Below, piece by piece: positions 1-13,165 of a DNA stretch of 64,000 bases (its first letter is position 1; each line of letters starts with the position of its first letter). Position numbers and translations under genes: made by a program. The DNA is from Polytrichum commune (lineage: Eukaryota; Streptophyta; Polytrichopsida; Polytrichales; Polytrichaceae): assembly GCA_950295325.1 (NCBI GenBank), contig OX485808.1, positions 21,970,527-22,034,526 of the forward strand, given 5' to 3'. A model generated the notes under the pieces. The model saw only the letters and a program-made list of their open reading frames with translations, was not told the DNA's origin and searched no databases.

Positions 1-1927
1 CGTTTTTTTCAAGTTCTCCAACTTCTACCGAGTTGATTTACGCAATGAACTTTGTGTTGCACTAGCAAATGTACAATGAAGCATCATCAACTTTCGTATT
101 GGAAATCGGATCTTCCTCAGTGATTATCGGAAGTGCAAGGTTATTGAAATATTAACTGAATAGATAGGTCTTCCCAATTGTGTTCATGATTAAATAGAGT
201 TTTGTTATTGAAATTTGAAGACGTAATCCAGTCTTTTCAAAATATTTGTCTTTATACAGTTTGTACTTTGATACTCAATGAAACCACACACCAATGAAAC
301 ATAGGTGTCCAGTTAAGAAGAGTAACCAAATAATGCACACATACCGTAGAGCATCCCGTAGCCATGTAAACTCATCCATCTAGGAATTGAAAACAAAATG
401 ACCTAACATCCAAAACAAAGACCTAACAAGTGATTGGATAGTTACAAGTTTGGAATTTTAGAAAAATAAAAAGTTAAACTCATAATATTATTCCAAAAAT
501 GTGACATGTTTTCTTTTTCCAAAATTCCAAATGTTTTTTTTTTTTTTTTTCAAACTAAACTTGTAAAGATTTTAATCCCCGATTTAAAAAGTCTCTCACA
601 CACACACATTCCTCCCGTTGAATGATGCTATGTTGCTTCTCATTTGTTGCCAACTCAATTTATGCCACACCCATCGTATGATCCTAATGCTCATGGTCCA
701 AAGTAGCTAGTTCCACTAAGCTCGATGCCGATATCCATTTGTTTCTAGAGACAAGGACTTAGGCTTTTGGACCATCCAAATCATCCCTATTGTTTATAAG
801 CAAATAAGACCAGATTGCGAAATCTCAAAAAGAAAAAGAAAAAGAAAAAGATTCCTTTCATTCCCATGGATGAAATAATCATCCAAAGCATTTCTAGAAT
901 TAGGATGAAATTTTAGATGTTAGATGAAACTTGTAATATCATCCTTATGTGGCTTCATCACTCTAACGGTTGTCGCAATTTTGGCTTTATTGAAATTTTC
1001 AATAAAAAATTAGGATGACCCAAGTATGTTCACGTGTATGCACGCCTAATGAATAACCTATGCCGAGAAAGATTTTCTGCGCCCACAAGTGTATCTTAAC
1101 TCCCATAATGCAAGTGTCCTTTTTAGTACAACAAAGCCCAAGTACGGACACCTACACGAAAACTCTAAGACTCAAAAGCCTAGAAAATTTCATCCTATTA
1201 AGAAGCAACCAAACCCACATGGTGTGCCTCCCATTTGCCGCCACGTGTAGGCCACATGTACCAATACAAACGTTAAAGAAAGAAAGCATCACACTTGCAA
1301 TCCTCAACATGGCATGGTCATTAGTACGAACTCGCACGGAGCACACTCTACTACATTAGGGTTGGTTTACATACGTGGCCGTGAGGAGAAATGATTTCGG
1401 GAGTCCAAAATCATGACCACGACGAATTCCACAACATTTGTCAAAGACTATGGTCATTGGTCAAAGGCTTTAGATCAAGACGATGTGTTTTTGTTTTTAT
1501 CTTTCAAACAATCACTCATTATAGCCATTTGGAAAGAAAGAAAAGATGCGTCTAAAGTAGATAGTGCTATTGTACATATAATTTATTACAACATATTTTC
1601 ATGACATAATTATCTTCAATGTTTTGTCTAAACAATCTATTTGGCTTTCCTCACTGCAAAATCTAGGTGACCATTAAACATGATCCATTTATGAACATGC
1701 AGGATACCAGGCGACTTCCATGCTACTGTTTCATTCGTTGTCTGATTTCGTCGCTCTTGTTTTTGGTGATCTTGTGGAAAATGAGGTGGGTCCACCACTC
1801 GTTTCTCAACCATCGAGAGTGAATAGAAAGTGGTGGTCATGGTTTGTGGTCATCAGTGCAAAGAAGCCCTTAGCTTGACTTGACTAATTGAGATAGACGT
1901 GCCTAATTTCAATGTAGCCATCATCTG

Positions 1928-2075
1928 GACACCTATATTCAAGTTGTATTTGGTTTAGGTGTGGATCTTAGAACAAACACCTGAAAAAATATATGTTCAA
2001 AAGAGATTGGACGTGTTCAAATATGCTACCGGTAACCGTTCTAGGCTCAATAGTCAAGACGATTAGTGTGTGTGT
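1928..2075 (+). repeat. Dispersed repeat family R-A, copy 1
   Basis: This is one of five diverged copies of a segment with the ordered landmarks ACACCTATAT, TTAGGTGTGGATCT, AACACC, GTTCAA, AGATTGGAC and a final TCAATAGTCAA. The others are near 18236, 25265, 27065 (same strand) and 54550 (opposite strand). It has no coding potential. The family is probably a MITE or another non-autonomous element; boundaries are approximate. Confidence 0.6.
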
Positions 2076-2583
2076 GTGTGTTGGAGGCAAGGGAGGGGAC
2101 CTACATGACCACTTGATAATGAGCACAAGAATCTTCACTTTGATAATGAATAAGATATATATATGAAGTTTCAAAACCGTGAGGCAAATAGCCTATGGAC
2201 ACGGTTTGGATTGCTAATCATCTTGCACTAATTGCGTGTTTCATAAACTAGGAGAAGTGGGTGCAAAGGGAGAAGCATCCGAGTTAGGTGCATCTACCTT
2301 ACTAATCATCACAATGCTCAAATCAATCAATTAGCTCATGATGTTGATGATTGTAAGGCTATACCCGTAGGGCTTGACCATTTCAAAGGGGCAACTTCCG
2401 TGTGACCTTAAAAACCATGTGTTCTTTGGAAGCAAGGCTTCGCGAAAGCACAAAAGAGAAAGAGACCATTTGACCAACGGGTCTTTGAACGTTGACAGGT
2501 ATTAGCAAAGGTATTAGCACTTTGAGCGATGGATGAATTGGGGGGGGCGGGGGGGGAGATCCGACCGCTATTTATGGATGAAG

Positions 2584-2700
2584 CCGGTTGAGTTTGAGAA
2601 ACTCAAGCCTTCAAGAGAAGAATTACTAAATATTCTAGAAACATCTATGGAATATACCTATGAATCAATAAAGAAGTAACCGAAAGATCGTGATCAGCGA
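2584..2700 (+). repeat. Dispersed repeat family R-B, copy 1
   Basis: A segment of about 120 bp starting around GTTGAGTTTGAGAAA and ending near AATAAAGAA recurs near 17299-17420 and 20127-20250. The copies differ by many substitutions and small indels. One frame reads partly like protein (around E-F-E-K and Y-F-R-E-P-V-E-Y), so it may be a fragment of an old retroelement, but no family was recognised. Confidence 0.5.
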
Positions 2701-3153
2701 ATTTTTTTTCACTTTTTACTGGGGGGTGAAATGGCTATTATAATGGTTGTTTACATTGCAGTTTCGGCTATGTGAACATGTAAGGAAATTGTAAACATTG
2801 CGATGAAATGTGTGGTAGAATGAAATTGCCGCTCTCTAAAATGGACAGTAGAGAAATGCAAATGCGATACTTGTTGTGATGCCTTTTGGAAGTTTAGCTA
2901 AGTGAAAAATAAAAAATATTACAAGGCCACTATTGGAACAAGGAAATGCAGCAGTAAATATGCGAAATTACATCCCACAAATTACGTCACAAAAAATTTA
3001 GGAGGAAACCACTTCTTTATTTACAATGGCATGCATCGCCAATAAGCCGTATGAGATGTAGGCTCTTAAAAGTAGAAGTTATATAAGATCCTTGTATTCT
3101 AAATAGTTATGAAGAAGTGGGAAAAACCCCCTAAATGTCTCATGCTATGCAAA

Positions 3154-6100
3154 TCAAACACCAAGTGCATATCGGCCGCGCTTCGGCTTGCAAGCTCTCC
3201 AATCTGAAACGACATCCTTGTACGGGAATGATGTCAATGTGTAATGTTTTTGTGCAAACATTGTTGTAGCAAGAGGTAAATGTTCAGTTAAGCGGTTGCG
3301 GAGTTTGTTCTTCAAGAAAGAAACATTGGAAAATGTTCTTTCGTCTTCTACGCTCCCAAGAACCTACAAAATGGATGCAAAGAGACAAAGTCAGTAAGAA
3401 GCCAACTTGCATCCAAGAACATGAATACAAAAAGCATGAGAAAGTTTAAAGAAGTAACATATTTTCAAAATATAACCCCGTACCTGGATCATCGCAATTT
3501 CTGCGAGCTTAAAGAACTCGGGAAACATACCCTTCAAAGGGGCAGATTGTGCCAAGGCACGCCATAGTTTGGTTAAGGGATGAATGTGGGTGTCCATGGC
3601 CCTCATTGCATGAGGAGAATTATTCGCCATAGCCACAGCAAACCAATGCAACTGCCGATCAAGTGCTATAGCACTCAACACTGTTGGACATGTATCACAA
3701 ACATTTGTAGCGCTAGAGAAATCCTTGGTGTGAGCATATGTTTGCTTCAAAGTGTTCATGTACCCTGTGAGTTTGTCCTCATGCCCTGGCTCAAGCCAAA
3801 ATTGAGGATATACAATGGACAGTGCATATATTACCTCACTAGGGGGGAACCTACTTTCCAATTCCATCACCATCATGGCTGCAGCATCTGCAATAAAAAA
3901 CCAACACATTAGATCCATGCTCATGGATGCAAAACCTTGATATAATCAAAAGATGCAAAAACATAAACTAAGAAACAAAACTAAAAACAAACACATACCT
4001 GCAACCTCGACCTTCACCTCCGATATCGTTCTATCAAATAATTCTCTTGTCACAAAATTCCTCAAGTGTGTGACATGATCAACGCAAGTCGCATTGAGGT
4101 GGGAACCGGCTGAAGTTGACAAATGGGCCTCAAAAACCAAGTGCTCAACACAATCATTAACATCTGGATGCCACCTTAGGCGGATGCTCTCATGCGAAAA
4201 ATCACATATCTTTTTGAAGCATGAAAATGCATCTGAAATGAATGCATTGTTTGTACAATACAAGTCATTCACATCTGAGATACAAAGGCTCAATGCCCTT
4301 GTGAAATCACACACATATACACCGGGGGATTGTGCAAAGACAACCAAGGCTTTCACAGCCTCTAGAAGAGGTAGCACTGCAGCCAAGGTCAGTAAGGACT
4401 TGATATCAGCCATGAGTTCATAATTTACCTTGGCTGTCGGGATTGTTGGTTTTACAAGATGATCAGAGTACATCTTCACCAAAAGGGTACGGTACTCCGA
4501 CAAAACACGTTTCAATGGACTCAACATTGAAATCCACCTCGTTTTTATATTTTGAAGAATTTTTCTGCCCTTAGACTCAAGCAATTCAGCAAGTTTTTGG
4601 AGCTCCAAATGATGTTTTGGGGACTTACTAAAATATTTGTGCAAAGCAGCCAGTAGGGTTTCAATCCTAGCCACCATCTCCAGATCTGATAGACATTGCA
4701 CTGCAAGGTTGCTTCGATGTGCCACACAATGCATGCCTTGCATGTGTGGCGCATGAGAAATCTGCAGCTTGTTAGTGACACCATTTCTTTTCCCTTGCAA
4801 AACCGATGCACCATCTGTCCCAAATGCCATGAATCGGTCTCTAATCTGATGTGGGGTTAACCCACCTTCATTAGTGAGTGCACCAAGAATCATCTTGGTT
4901 ATATTATCGGCACCACCACCCTCAGTCACACGTTGCAAGCACAACAACATTGGCACTCTTTCCCAATCTTGAATTGTGTAAACATGCATGCTAATCCAAG
5001 ATTGGTTGTCCAACGTTGTGACTTCATCGCAAGTGATAGAGAAGTAAGGGGTTGTACTTACTACTTCTTTTGTCCTTGTTTGCACAACGTTAAACAAACT
5101 CTCAGCCATTTCCCAACCCGACCCCTCGGTCCAATGCTTCAATGGAACCTGCACATACACTCAAGTGCCATTACTAACCAACACGATGTTTCAAAACAAA
5201 ATTAATAACATGAGCAACTGAAACTGAAAGGAAATGAAAGATTCTGACCTTAGGAACGCCCAGGAATTGTAACAGCTCCTTCATGGGTGGATATTTTGTC
5301 ATAGGTCTTCCAAATTGTAACAAGTGAAAGATGACTGCCATTTGCACTTCCTTGCGTTTTGGAGGAGCCCCAGCTGTAACTAGGGCTCCAATATCATTAA
5401 CAGGCAGTGCTGCAAATGTCCTCTCAGCACGCTTGTGGACAGAGTTCTGGTCCCAATACCATTCACCTTTCTTCACCTTCAAAGAAGGTAAGTCGCTAAG
5501 TGCTCTCTTCCATCCTTGGTGTTTTTTCAGGTTGTCATCTTTTGCATCCAGTATTTTGTCTCTGCCATTTACTTTAGAGCAGATGATACATCGAACTTTG
5601 TCAAATGTACCATCCCCTTCAGGGTCCTGTTGAGACCATGGGTATTTTGCTGCCCAATTTTCTTGAAATCTGCACCAAAACCACCCTAAACCAGTGAGAA
5701 ACAAGACATCATCAAAAACATATCCTCAAAATGCCAAAAAAAATCCCCATAGGAAGTGGCCCCTAAACCCATAATGTTTGGGGAGACACGTGCGTGGCGG
5801 GTTTGGGTCGGGTATAAACCCCCCCCCCCCCCCCCCCCCGGTCTAGAGGAGGTGGAGCGGGCTGTTCTGGTAGATGTCACGTTTAGGCCTTCTGGTAGAG
5901 GCCACATGTAGGCCCTTCGAGTATAAGCCAAGAATAAAAAGTTTTCACAAGACAAAAATGATTAGGCCCTACCGGTTGAGGCCACTTTTTTTCTTGTGAA
6001 AACTTGTGAAACTTATTCTTGGCCTCTACCGGAAGGGCCTACATGTGGCCTCTACCAGAAGGCCTAAACGTGACATCTACCGGAAGAGCCCGCTCCACCT

Positions 6101-6744
6101 CCTCTAGACCCGGGGGGGGGGGGGGGGGGGGGTTATACCCGACCCAAACCCGCCACGCACGTGTCTCCCCAAACATTATGGGTTCAGGGGCCACTTCCTA
6201 TGCTGAGGCCCTCAAGAATGGGTACACGTCAAAACTTGAGAAAGAAAAAAACTTGAGAAAGAGAAAATATCACACATCAATTGACATGTTAGAAATTGAA
6301 ACGACACATGCTTAGAAATCGGAAATTGAGACGACATTTTAGAATAATCTTAGCCAATGCATTACTCCCCAAAAAATATAGCCATGGTTTAGGGTTTAGG
6401 AGGTACCTTCTTTTTGGAATTTTTCGCTTCTTTGTTGGAGGTTCATGTGAGGTTGGTAGCAATTGGGTGTCTGATTGCTCATGGAAGCCATCTAAGTTGT
6501 TGCTACCACCACTTGAAGGCGCATCGACAGTGAATGGAGAACCACTGATGTCCAATGCATTAGCCTCAAATGGAGCAGGTACATGCAGTGGGGTGGGAGA
6601 AAAAATGGTTGCAGACGCGGTTGAAGAGATCTGGACAACCTCTTGCATTGCGGCAGTTGATAATTCTCCCCCAGGGGTGATCATCAACACCCTCTGCTTG
6701 AAGGAGGGACGTTTTCCAGAACCAGATTCAGGAGGCATTGCCAT
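3154..6744 (-). CDS. hAT-type transposase, five exons, apparently intact (840 aa)
   Basis: Joining exons 6744-6407, 5669-5249, 5148-3999, 3887-3484 and 3363-3154 (minus strand) gives 2,523 nt, one open frame of 840 codons plus stop. All four introns (737, 100, 111 and 120 bp) begin GT and end AG, with matching phases. Order: a basic nuclear-localisation-like stretch PPTKKRKIPKRR (residues 102-113), a partial BED/TTF-like zinc motif (C140, C143, H163; I see no second histidine), then the RNase-H-like core with ITCDEVTTLD, FGTDGASVLQGKRNGV and HCVAHRSNLAVQCL, and a C-terminal hAT dimerisation segment (SVEDERTFSNVSFLKNKLRN). The core resembles the hAT relatives of ZNF862-type proteins. The start at 6744 (ATG GCA ATG) is my choice; the frame stays open upstream to about 6924. 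It could be a live transposon or a domesticated copy: I could not find terminal inverted repeats or an 8-bp target duplication. Confidence 0.85.
5748..6202. mobile_element. Foldback element with ~204-bp arms in hAT intron 1
   Basis: The arms 5748-5951 and 5993-6202 are near-perfect reverse complements separated by about 41 bp. The outer ends read CATAGGAAGTGGC and GCCACTTCCTATG. Each arm contains a long homopolymer (C near 5819-5839, G near 6113-6132) and repeated CTCTACCGG-type motifs. The element lies wholly within the 737-bp first intron of the hAT gene and would form a long RNA hairpin in the pre-mRNA. Open frames on both strands here are mirror images caused by the inverted repeat and are not genes. 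Confidence 0.85.
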
Positions 6745-6887
6745 GGTAGAGCAACTGCCACCTGCACTCACTGCAACTGCCGGAGCAGGGGATCGCAGAT
6801 CCACAGGCAACCACACAAAACCAACTCCCAGGTAGCCAGGCGATGTGGAGTGGCGTGGCACGGCGAACACCAGGAGATCATACAAAA

Positions 6888-6990
6888 CCAGATCGGGCAA
6901 AGGCGACGACGCCAATGCACACACAACATGCGATCACAGAAAACCAGATCGGGCAAAGGCGACGCCAATGCACCAATGCACACACAACAA
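6888..6990. repeat. Short tandem duplication upstream of hAT gene
   Basis: The string CCAGATCGGGCAAAGGCGAC occurs twice about 60 bp apart and is followed each time by CACACACAACA. It lies just upstream of the chosen hAT start, where a 5' leader or promoter is expected, and extends the open frame on the minus strand without adding recognisable protein. Confidence 0.55.
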
Positions 6991-7993
6991 TTGCACATAC
7001 CTGTTGATTGCAGATTCCATAAATAAGATGTCGCCACTCCCAGCTCTGTAACGCCCACTCCCTATAGCCACACCCATCATCATCCTCATTAGTGAATGCA
7101 GTGAGAATTGTGCACAAACCCTACCTAAAAAATGCCCAGACTTCAATGTGGCTCCAAGCCTCCAACTCTGACGGCCTCAACAGAACAACCATGCACAGCA
7201 TTGTCTATCAGATCTGGAGTCTGGACTCTGGAGAGAATGGACAATGCACAAGTTTGCCGCTAATGGAACCAACGGATGAATCTGCCAGTCTGCGAAAGGG
7301 CTTCATCCATATGAACAGGCGGCTGCAAATGGCCAAGAGCGACGTGGAGAATCCGGCGACATAAGGTGGCGGAGTGGAGGGATGGGCCGCCGATGTGTAG
7401 GGTTGGCGAGGTGACCCAACGGCGACGTGACGGAATGGGCGGGAGGTGGGGGCAGCATGGAGGAGCTTTACTGCTTCTACTCATGGTAGATTTGGGCGAT
7501 TTGGGGACACCTAGATTTGATTATTCTAATAGGGAATTTCGTGGCATCATTTAGAATATAGCATTAAATGCGAATAATCGCCCAAATAAAATTCGGTGCA
7601 TATAACTCATACTTTTTAAGTAAAAGTGGACAGGTTTTTGGATTGTAACTTTTTTTTTTGGATTAATTCGGGTGATGGATGGATTTGTCGATATGTTTTT
7701 AATAGTCTAGATTTCATGAGACACAATGTGGATTCTCCATGAAAATCGTAATGAAAACCTACTAGCAAGACTCAAGAGCATCTAGTATAGCATTATATGA
7801 ATCATGTGTATATATGTGTAAAAGTTCTAGTAGAGGATTCTACTAGACATAGCTTGAGCATGTTATAGATTTGGACCTAACCTAGTTACAAGTGTTATGT
7901 AAACTCATCCATCATGAATGACGATACTTGTGTAAAACCCTATCATGTCTACTTTGTGGTTTAATGAACCCAATCCAACCCCACCTACGGCTA
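6991..7993. other. Upstream flank of hAT gene, no gene seen
   Basis: This stretch should include the promoter of the minus-strand hAT gene. Only short open frames are present and none looks like protein. I saw no convincing terminal inverted repeat marking the element's end. A poly-T tract lies near 7650. Confidence 0.4.
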
Positions 7994-8076
7994 GGGCAAA
8001 CCAACCCGTACACTGGTTCCTTGGAGGCAAGGGTTGAGGCATCCGACAAGGAACAAGTGTATGGGTTGGTTCGCCC
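7994..8076. repeat. Hairpin with ~30-bp imperfect arms
   Basis: Arm 7994-8024 (starting GGGCAAACCAACCC) is complementary to 8047-8076 (ending GGGTTGGTTCGCCC), with a loop of about 22 nt. Size and pairing resemble a miRNA precursor or the core of a small MITE; nothing here decides between them. Confidence 0.6.
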
Positions 8077-8169
8077 AAATCCCCCACCCACTTAGTATGT
8101 GGGAACTCGAATGCTACATCCCCTATCAGATCACAAATGGATAATTCCAAGGTATAAAGATGAATAGAG

Positions 8170-8226
8170 GGAACTTTTAACATGGATGAAAACATGTACA
8201 TGTTTCATCCATGTTAAAATCCCTTC
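8170..8226. repeat. Near-perfect palindrome, ~26-bp arms
   Basis: The segment centres on ACATGTACATGT. The left arm contains TTTTAACATGGATGAAA and the right arm TTTCATCCATGTTAAAA. It lies about 95 bp from the preceding hairpin, so the two may belong to one inverted-repeat element. Confidence 0.65.
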
Positions 8227-8987
8227 CCTTATAGGTTTGTGGTTAATTTGGGGGCTCTCATTAAATTTTGACATCAAATCAACTCCAAAAGGGAACCTCT
8301 CGGACATACACTATTTGTATGTTGGGTATCATTGGGCAAGTATCTTTTTTTATATTGATATCCATGTCATCTTGTAAGAAGTTCCAACCCATCACCCAAT
8401 GAAGTGTGATTTTCTTTTTGGAGAAAGTAGATTAATTTGTGTTTAATCTCACTTGCACATAGGGTAGTATTATTTCAAGATGTTTTTGTTAGATTAATGT
8501 GAGGTACGCTTGTATGCAGTATTTTTCTTGCCAACAGAAACAACATGACTTCAAACTACTTAGAAGCCCCGAGGGTGCACCTTTCATAGCACGTATGAGT
8601 ATACGTGAGTGCACAAAAGGGGTGTTAATTTGAGCTTTTCCATACTACATATACATAAACTACACAAATTGAAACTCCTAATTATGTACATGTATGGGGG
8701 ACCTTTAGAAAATATACAACATATGTACTTGTATGGGAGGCTCATTTATTTAAAAGTATGGAGGAGGATGAGAAATGTCATTACGATCACACATTGATTA
8801 TTGATGAATCTTGTGCACAAGGTGGTGACAAGAAAATTGTAGTATTGGAGAAGACAATTCAAACATGTGCAAGGATGTTGTCATAGAGATTGACGCAGTC
8901 GCATGTTGAAAATGATTTACATGGAGATGTAGAGTGCAAATTGACTTTCGACATGCCTTAATTTTTTTGAATTTGTGAACATGAAAA

Positions 8988-9547
8988 ATGTTGAAATGCC
9001 CTCTCAATCTAGTTAAAAAGATCATGATGGCTTATGTAGAGGTAGGGGAGTCCATAATTTTCCAAAGCACACTTGTTAGTCAACTAAGCGGCAAACCAAC
9101 TTTATTTAAGAATCGGTTGACTAAGATCAAGGCTAGTATATTATATATGAAGCCTAAAGTCTTTATTGCCGCAAATCATGATATTGTGTTGAATCTTGGT
9201 TGTGATTGTGGAGTGTGTTTTTTTAACACATCTGAAGTTAGAATTGTGCAAAAACATGGCAGACCAAAAAAATGAGCTCCAATTAAAGCTTGTTTTGTTG
9301 GGATGGTTTATAGGATGCATATAGGATTTGGTAATCATTGGGTGGAAGTATAGGGATCCCAATTGACTTGATGGACTATTCATTAAACATGGAGATTGGT
9401 ATATGTTGGTATCAAAAAAGAATCTACAATAAGTGGACTTACGATCTTACGAATCATTTGATGGTGGGGTTCAAAATCAATAATGACACTCACTTTTATG
9501 ACATATGTTATAGATTCAGATGCTTATGGGTTCCATCTAGGGAATGA
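8988..9547 (+). pseudogene. Decayed coding relic, family not identified
   Basis: Frame 8988-9275 reads like genuine protein (KPTLFKNRLTKIKAS, LYMKPKVFIAANHDIVLNLG) and a second frame 9338-9547 continues in similar style (IPIDLMD, KWTYDLTNHLM). A frameshift or deletion separates them at 9276-9337. Base composition is AT-rich like its surroundings. I could not assign a domain; a transposon-associated gene is the likeliest source. Confidence 0.35.
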
Positions 9548-9549
9548 AA

Positions 9550-11100
9550 AAGTCTTCAACAACTTTATGCATGAATGCTAGTGTTCTACATTATACATAT
9601 GGTATGGGTTTGTTATTATTCAAAAGTATATTTGTTTACTTATGTTAACGACTATATATGAATGTAAATTTTTCTATGTATACATATTATCACTGGTTTT
9701 TTTATCAATGAAATTCCACGTATATTGCTTGATTTTACAACAAAAGAGCTTGTGTATAGGGAATTTTTAGGGTATGTTGCGAATGCACACGGTTCATGAT
9801 TTTTTAATGGAAGGTGCTCCCCCGGGGCTTATAAGTACCCCACAAGGTCAAGGATTCGATTACCCGCGTTGGCCTATTGCCTTTGACAAGATCCATTGTA
9901 CTTATCTCAATGGGAGCTTGGGGTTTATAGTTACTTTCTCTAAAAAGGTGTTTTAAAAAAAAGTGGAGTTGTCCTTGGAGAAATACGCCAGGGTTGTATT
10001 AGTCCTTGTTCTTAGGGAGTTCACCACCTACAAGGATTTTTGTCAACTATTTGTGTTCAAGGGGTGATTTATGAGGGCTAAAATATTGTGGCATTTTATG
10101 GGAATGTTGAAGTTATCATAAGATATCACATGAATATCATGGGAATATGTGGTTTAACAAGACCATGTTGGGTTACTTAAATAATCTTCTTCACCACATA
10201 CAAGTCCCATATACGGTCATTACTATATTGGGGGTGCAAGAGAAGCAACAACTATATGTTCATTGTTGATTCACACTAACTTAACTTCAGTAGACTGATG
10301 TGGGGTCTTCAACCCCAAGTTAAGTATTATGTCAACAAAAGATAGCAAACCCCGGAGCTCTATGTAGGAATCAACTTTTTCATCCTACCCAAGTGGTAGG
10401 TGGTGTTGTGAGCATATGCCCTATATCAAACTAGCAATTGTTTATTATTATTATTATTCTTGCGTCCAATCAATCCTAGCCTACCCTCATGTTTCAACAT
10501 CGATGGGCATATAATATTCAATCACAATAGACTCTCCTAATCCTTGTTACAACTCGTGGTGCAAGTCGTATGCCACCACCAACAACAACGATGTGGCTTT
10601 GCTACCAGAGGCTTTGTCCTAAAATGACATTTTACAAGTAATTAATTTTAATTACTAGCTCTTCTCATACTAAACCGAAAATGTCATCTAGATTCACCAA
10701 ACCTTATTCATTAAGTTCTAGCATGCATTATTACCCGGGCCATATTACCAATCAAAGGCAGTCCCCACAATGCCTCTATCCCATGATAAGCTATGGGACA
10801 GAGTCAACAACAACAACGACGACGACAACAACAATGGAACCCAAAATAAATAGTAACAAAGTAAAAAAAAAAAGTAAATTTGCGAAGATTCACTGCAAGA
10901 ACGAAGAAGGAAAGCTCCCAACATGCTAATTTCTGACTGCACCTTTGGATGCAAAAGGGATGAGAAACACCAAGAATTAAAAGTAAAGAAGAGTGCAGTG
11001 GTGGAGGTGGCCCCTCAGTAGGAAGATCCCCTCCCGGATTCCAGGCTTCCCTTGCAACCCCTGAATGCGTTGCATGGGCTAATAACTAATAAGGAACTTA
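9550..11100. other. Intergenic, probable distal promoter of PHT1
   Basis: No gene was found. Simple repeats include a TTA run near 10443-10460 and a run of CAA/CGA-type triplets near 10806-10835. The PHT1 transcription unit probably begins near its right end. Confidence 0.4.
10412..10419. promoter_or_regulatory. P1BS-like site upstream of PHT1
   Basis: GCATATGC matches the consensus GNATATNC bound by PHR1-type phosphate-starvation factors. It is palindromic and lies about 700 bp before the putative leader. One 8-bp match is expected by chance in a few kb, so only the context supports it. Confidence 0.3.
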
Positions 11101-11121
11101 GTCGCCGCTGCGTTTCTTAAC

Positions 11122-11220
11122 TTAAATACTTGCCTCAGACACCTCCAATCTGCACACGCATCCATCCATCAATCCTCTCTTTCTCTCTTTCTCTCTCCCT
11201 CTCTCTCTCTCTCAACCTCT
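11122..11220 (+). promoter_or_regulatory. Candidate PHT1 core promoter and CT-rich leader
   Basis: TTAAATA at 11122-11128 could serve as a TATA element. It is followed 40-90 bp later by a CT-rich microsatellite (about 11174-11215), typical of plant 5' leaders. The splice donor of the leader exon is not settled; CAG|GTGGGT near 11664 is one candidate. Confidence 0.3.
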
Positions 11221-11371
11221 CGACATAACCTAAGTTCATAGTTTCTCTCGATGTGTACATGTGGTTCATTGTAACTTGGAGCCTCCGAAGGGTCGATACC
11301 ACATCATCATCAAGTACCACTTCACGCCAGGCAGCAGTCAGTTAGTCAGAGAGTCTTTTTCTTTCTGTTTA

Positions 11372-11532
11372 TATGTCTGTCTGTCTGTCTGTCTGACAAT
11401 TAGGGGCTTTTGTCATACTGATGTCCTACATTTGCTCGACTGCTCTTCTCTTTCTTTCTCCGAGAGGGCCCAGGTCGGTTCCTAGCTGATGAGTAGGAGT
11501 AGGGTGGAGGTGGAGGTGGAGGTGGAGGTTTC
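11372..11532 (+). repeat. TCTG and GGTGGA simple repeats
   Basis: A TCTG run (about 11372-11395) and a GGTGGA run (about 11502-11530) lie in the presumed PHT1 leader region. Confidence 0.6.
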
Positions 11533-12284
11533 TTGGGAAACTTAGCCTGGGGGTTAAGCTATTAGTTAGCGGTGGGTAGTTGAATCAGGTGCTTTGTGTT
11601 GCAGTCTCGTGTTGTTACATTTGTGGTGCTTCGGGGGCTGGTAAGTTAGTTGGTCTCCTTTCCAGGTGGGTGTAGTGCAGGTGAGGTGCTTGGTGGTGGT
11701 GGTCTTTGGAGGTGGGGTGGTGGTTGTGAGTTGGGGGTTGGCGGGGAGGGGTGGGGGCTTGTTGGGAAGAAGAACCCAAGCAGCAGAAGAAGAAGAATTG
11801 GGTGATGAAGCGCAGGAGGTTGAATTTTATCAATGTGGGCTCTGACCGGAGCTGCAATTGAAGAAGAAGGCAAGAGGTTGTAGTTGTAGTGGTGATCCTC
11901 TCTTTTTCCCTCGGCAATATCGACGTCGCAGGCTTTGGAGAGCATAGACACCTACGTCGGTGGGTGCAGGAACATTGAAGGGTTGAAGGAGGGGATCTTG
12001 GTGCTACTGTTGGGGCTTTGGAGAATCCAGAACTCTTTCTGCTCGGTTGCTGCTACGTTGCATTGTGGTAGAATATCTCCCACATCAACCCTCTAACGGT
12101 GATACGTAGTTTTTTTCGTCAATGGAATTAAAACCTGGGAACCTTCACTTGGAATCTACTTACTCCGAAATCAGAAACATAGCTATGGATCAGTCGATCA
12201 TACGGGAAGTGTTGGAACGTGTTGGAACGTAATTGTCGTAGTACACGTAGTCTTGTTGCCGGTGGGTTTACACGATTCAATGAT

Positions 12285-13165
12285 TCCCATGTTGGAATCT
12301 GCTCGTGAAAGCTTGTCATGTAAACCGCTGATAGGACCAATAGCAACACAAAGCTACAATCCGGTGGCCGAACTATTGGCCGAGTGTTGTATTTCCTGTA
12401 GTCGCCTGTATAGACAACATCAGAATTGGGGATACATACCTACCCGATAGGAGGTCCTTACTGGTTTGCATAAATTTCTCATCACCCTCTTGTACAAATG
12501 AACATATTATCTCTTGAACGCGTTTTTTTTTGTTTGGGTTTTAATATCTGCGCGGAGAGATTCTTGTTCTTGTTGTTTCTTCATATTTCACACTTCTGTA
12601 AAAGAACTTAGGTATTCACGTTTTGGAATCTGCAGTTGAAACTTAAAAGCCTCTGAAACACAAAGAGATAATCCGGTGGTCGAACTTTTCGCCGAGTTTT
12701 GTATTTCCTGTACTAGCCTGTAGAGACAACATAAAGTCGGGGATACATATACTACCCAAAAGGAGGTGTATAATGGTTTGTACAAATTTTTCATCGCCTC
12801 CTTGCAACAAGTGAACATGTTCCCAATTGGAGGCTGTTTTTTTTTAAAAAAAAATTGGGTTTCAGTATCTGGGCAGACAGACATTTGTTCTTGTCGTTTT
12901 TTCATATTTCACAATTCTGTAAAAGAATTTAGGACTCCAAGTTTCGGAATCTGCAGTTGAAACTTGAAAGTGGCCGAAACACAAAGGTATAGTTCGGTGG
13001 CCGACTTTGGGCAAACCGGCCATTGTATTTCCAGTAGCGCGTATACCTAGACAGCATAAAGTTGGCACAGGAATGGGATAGATACCTACCTACCTACCCA
13101 AAAGCAGGTCCCTACTGGTTTGTACAATTTTCTCTCTCATTGTCTGCCTTGTAATGAGTGAACTT
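12285..13165 (+). repeat. Threefold tandem repeat (~300 bp unit) in PHT1 5'-UTR intron
   Basis: Three diverged copies start near 12285, 12595 and 12905. Shared landmarks in order are GGAATCTGC, AACACAAAG, CCGGTGG (or CGGTGGCCGA), TTGTATTTCC, GACAACAT or GACAGCAT, GATACAT or GATACCT, a CCTACCC-type run, GGTTTG and a final GTGAAC or TGAACAT. The array ends just before the splice acceptor of the PHT1 coding exon, so it lies in the intron. Introns of this kind often affect expression, but no specific role is visible. Confidence 0.7.

Larger units (their letters stand above)
1..3153. other. Gene-free flank with simple repeats
   Basis: I see no supportable gene here. The stretch holds short low-complexity tracts: poly-T near 534-551, a CA run near 597-608, AAAGA-type repeats near 829-850, a GT run near 2066-2080, and a G-rich tract near 2540-2555. 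One copy of a dispersed repeat lies near 1928-2075 and one of another near 2584-2700; both are listed separately. Confidence 0.6.
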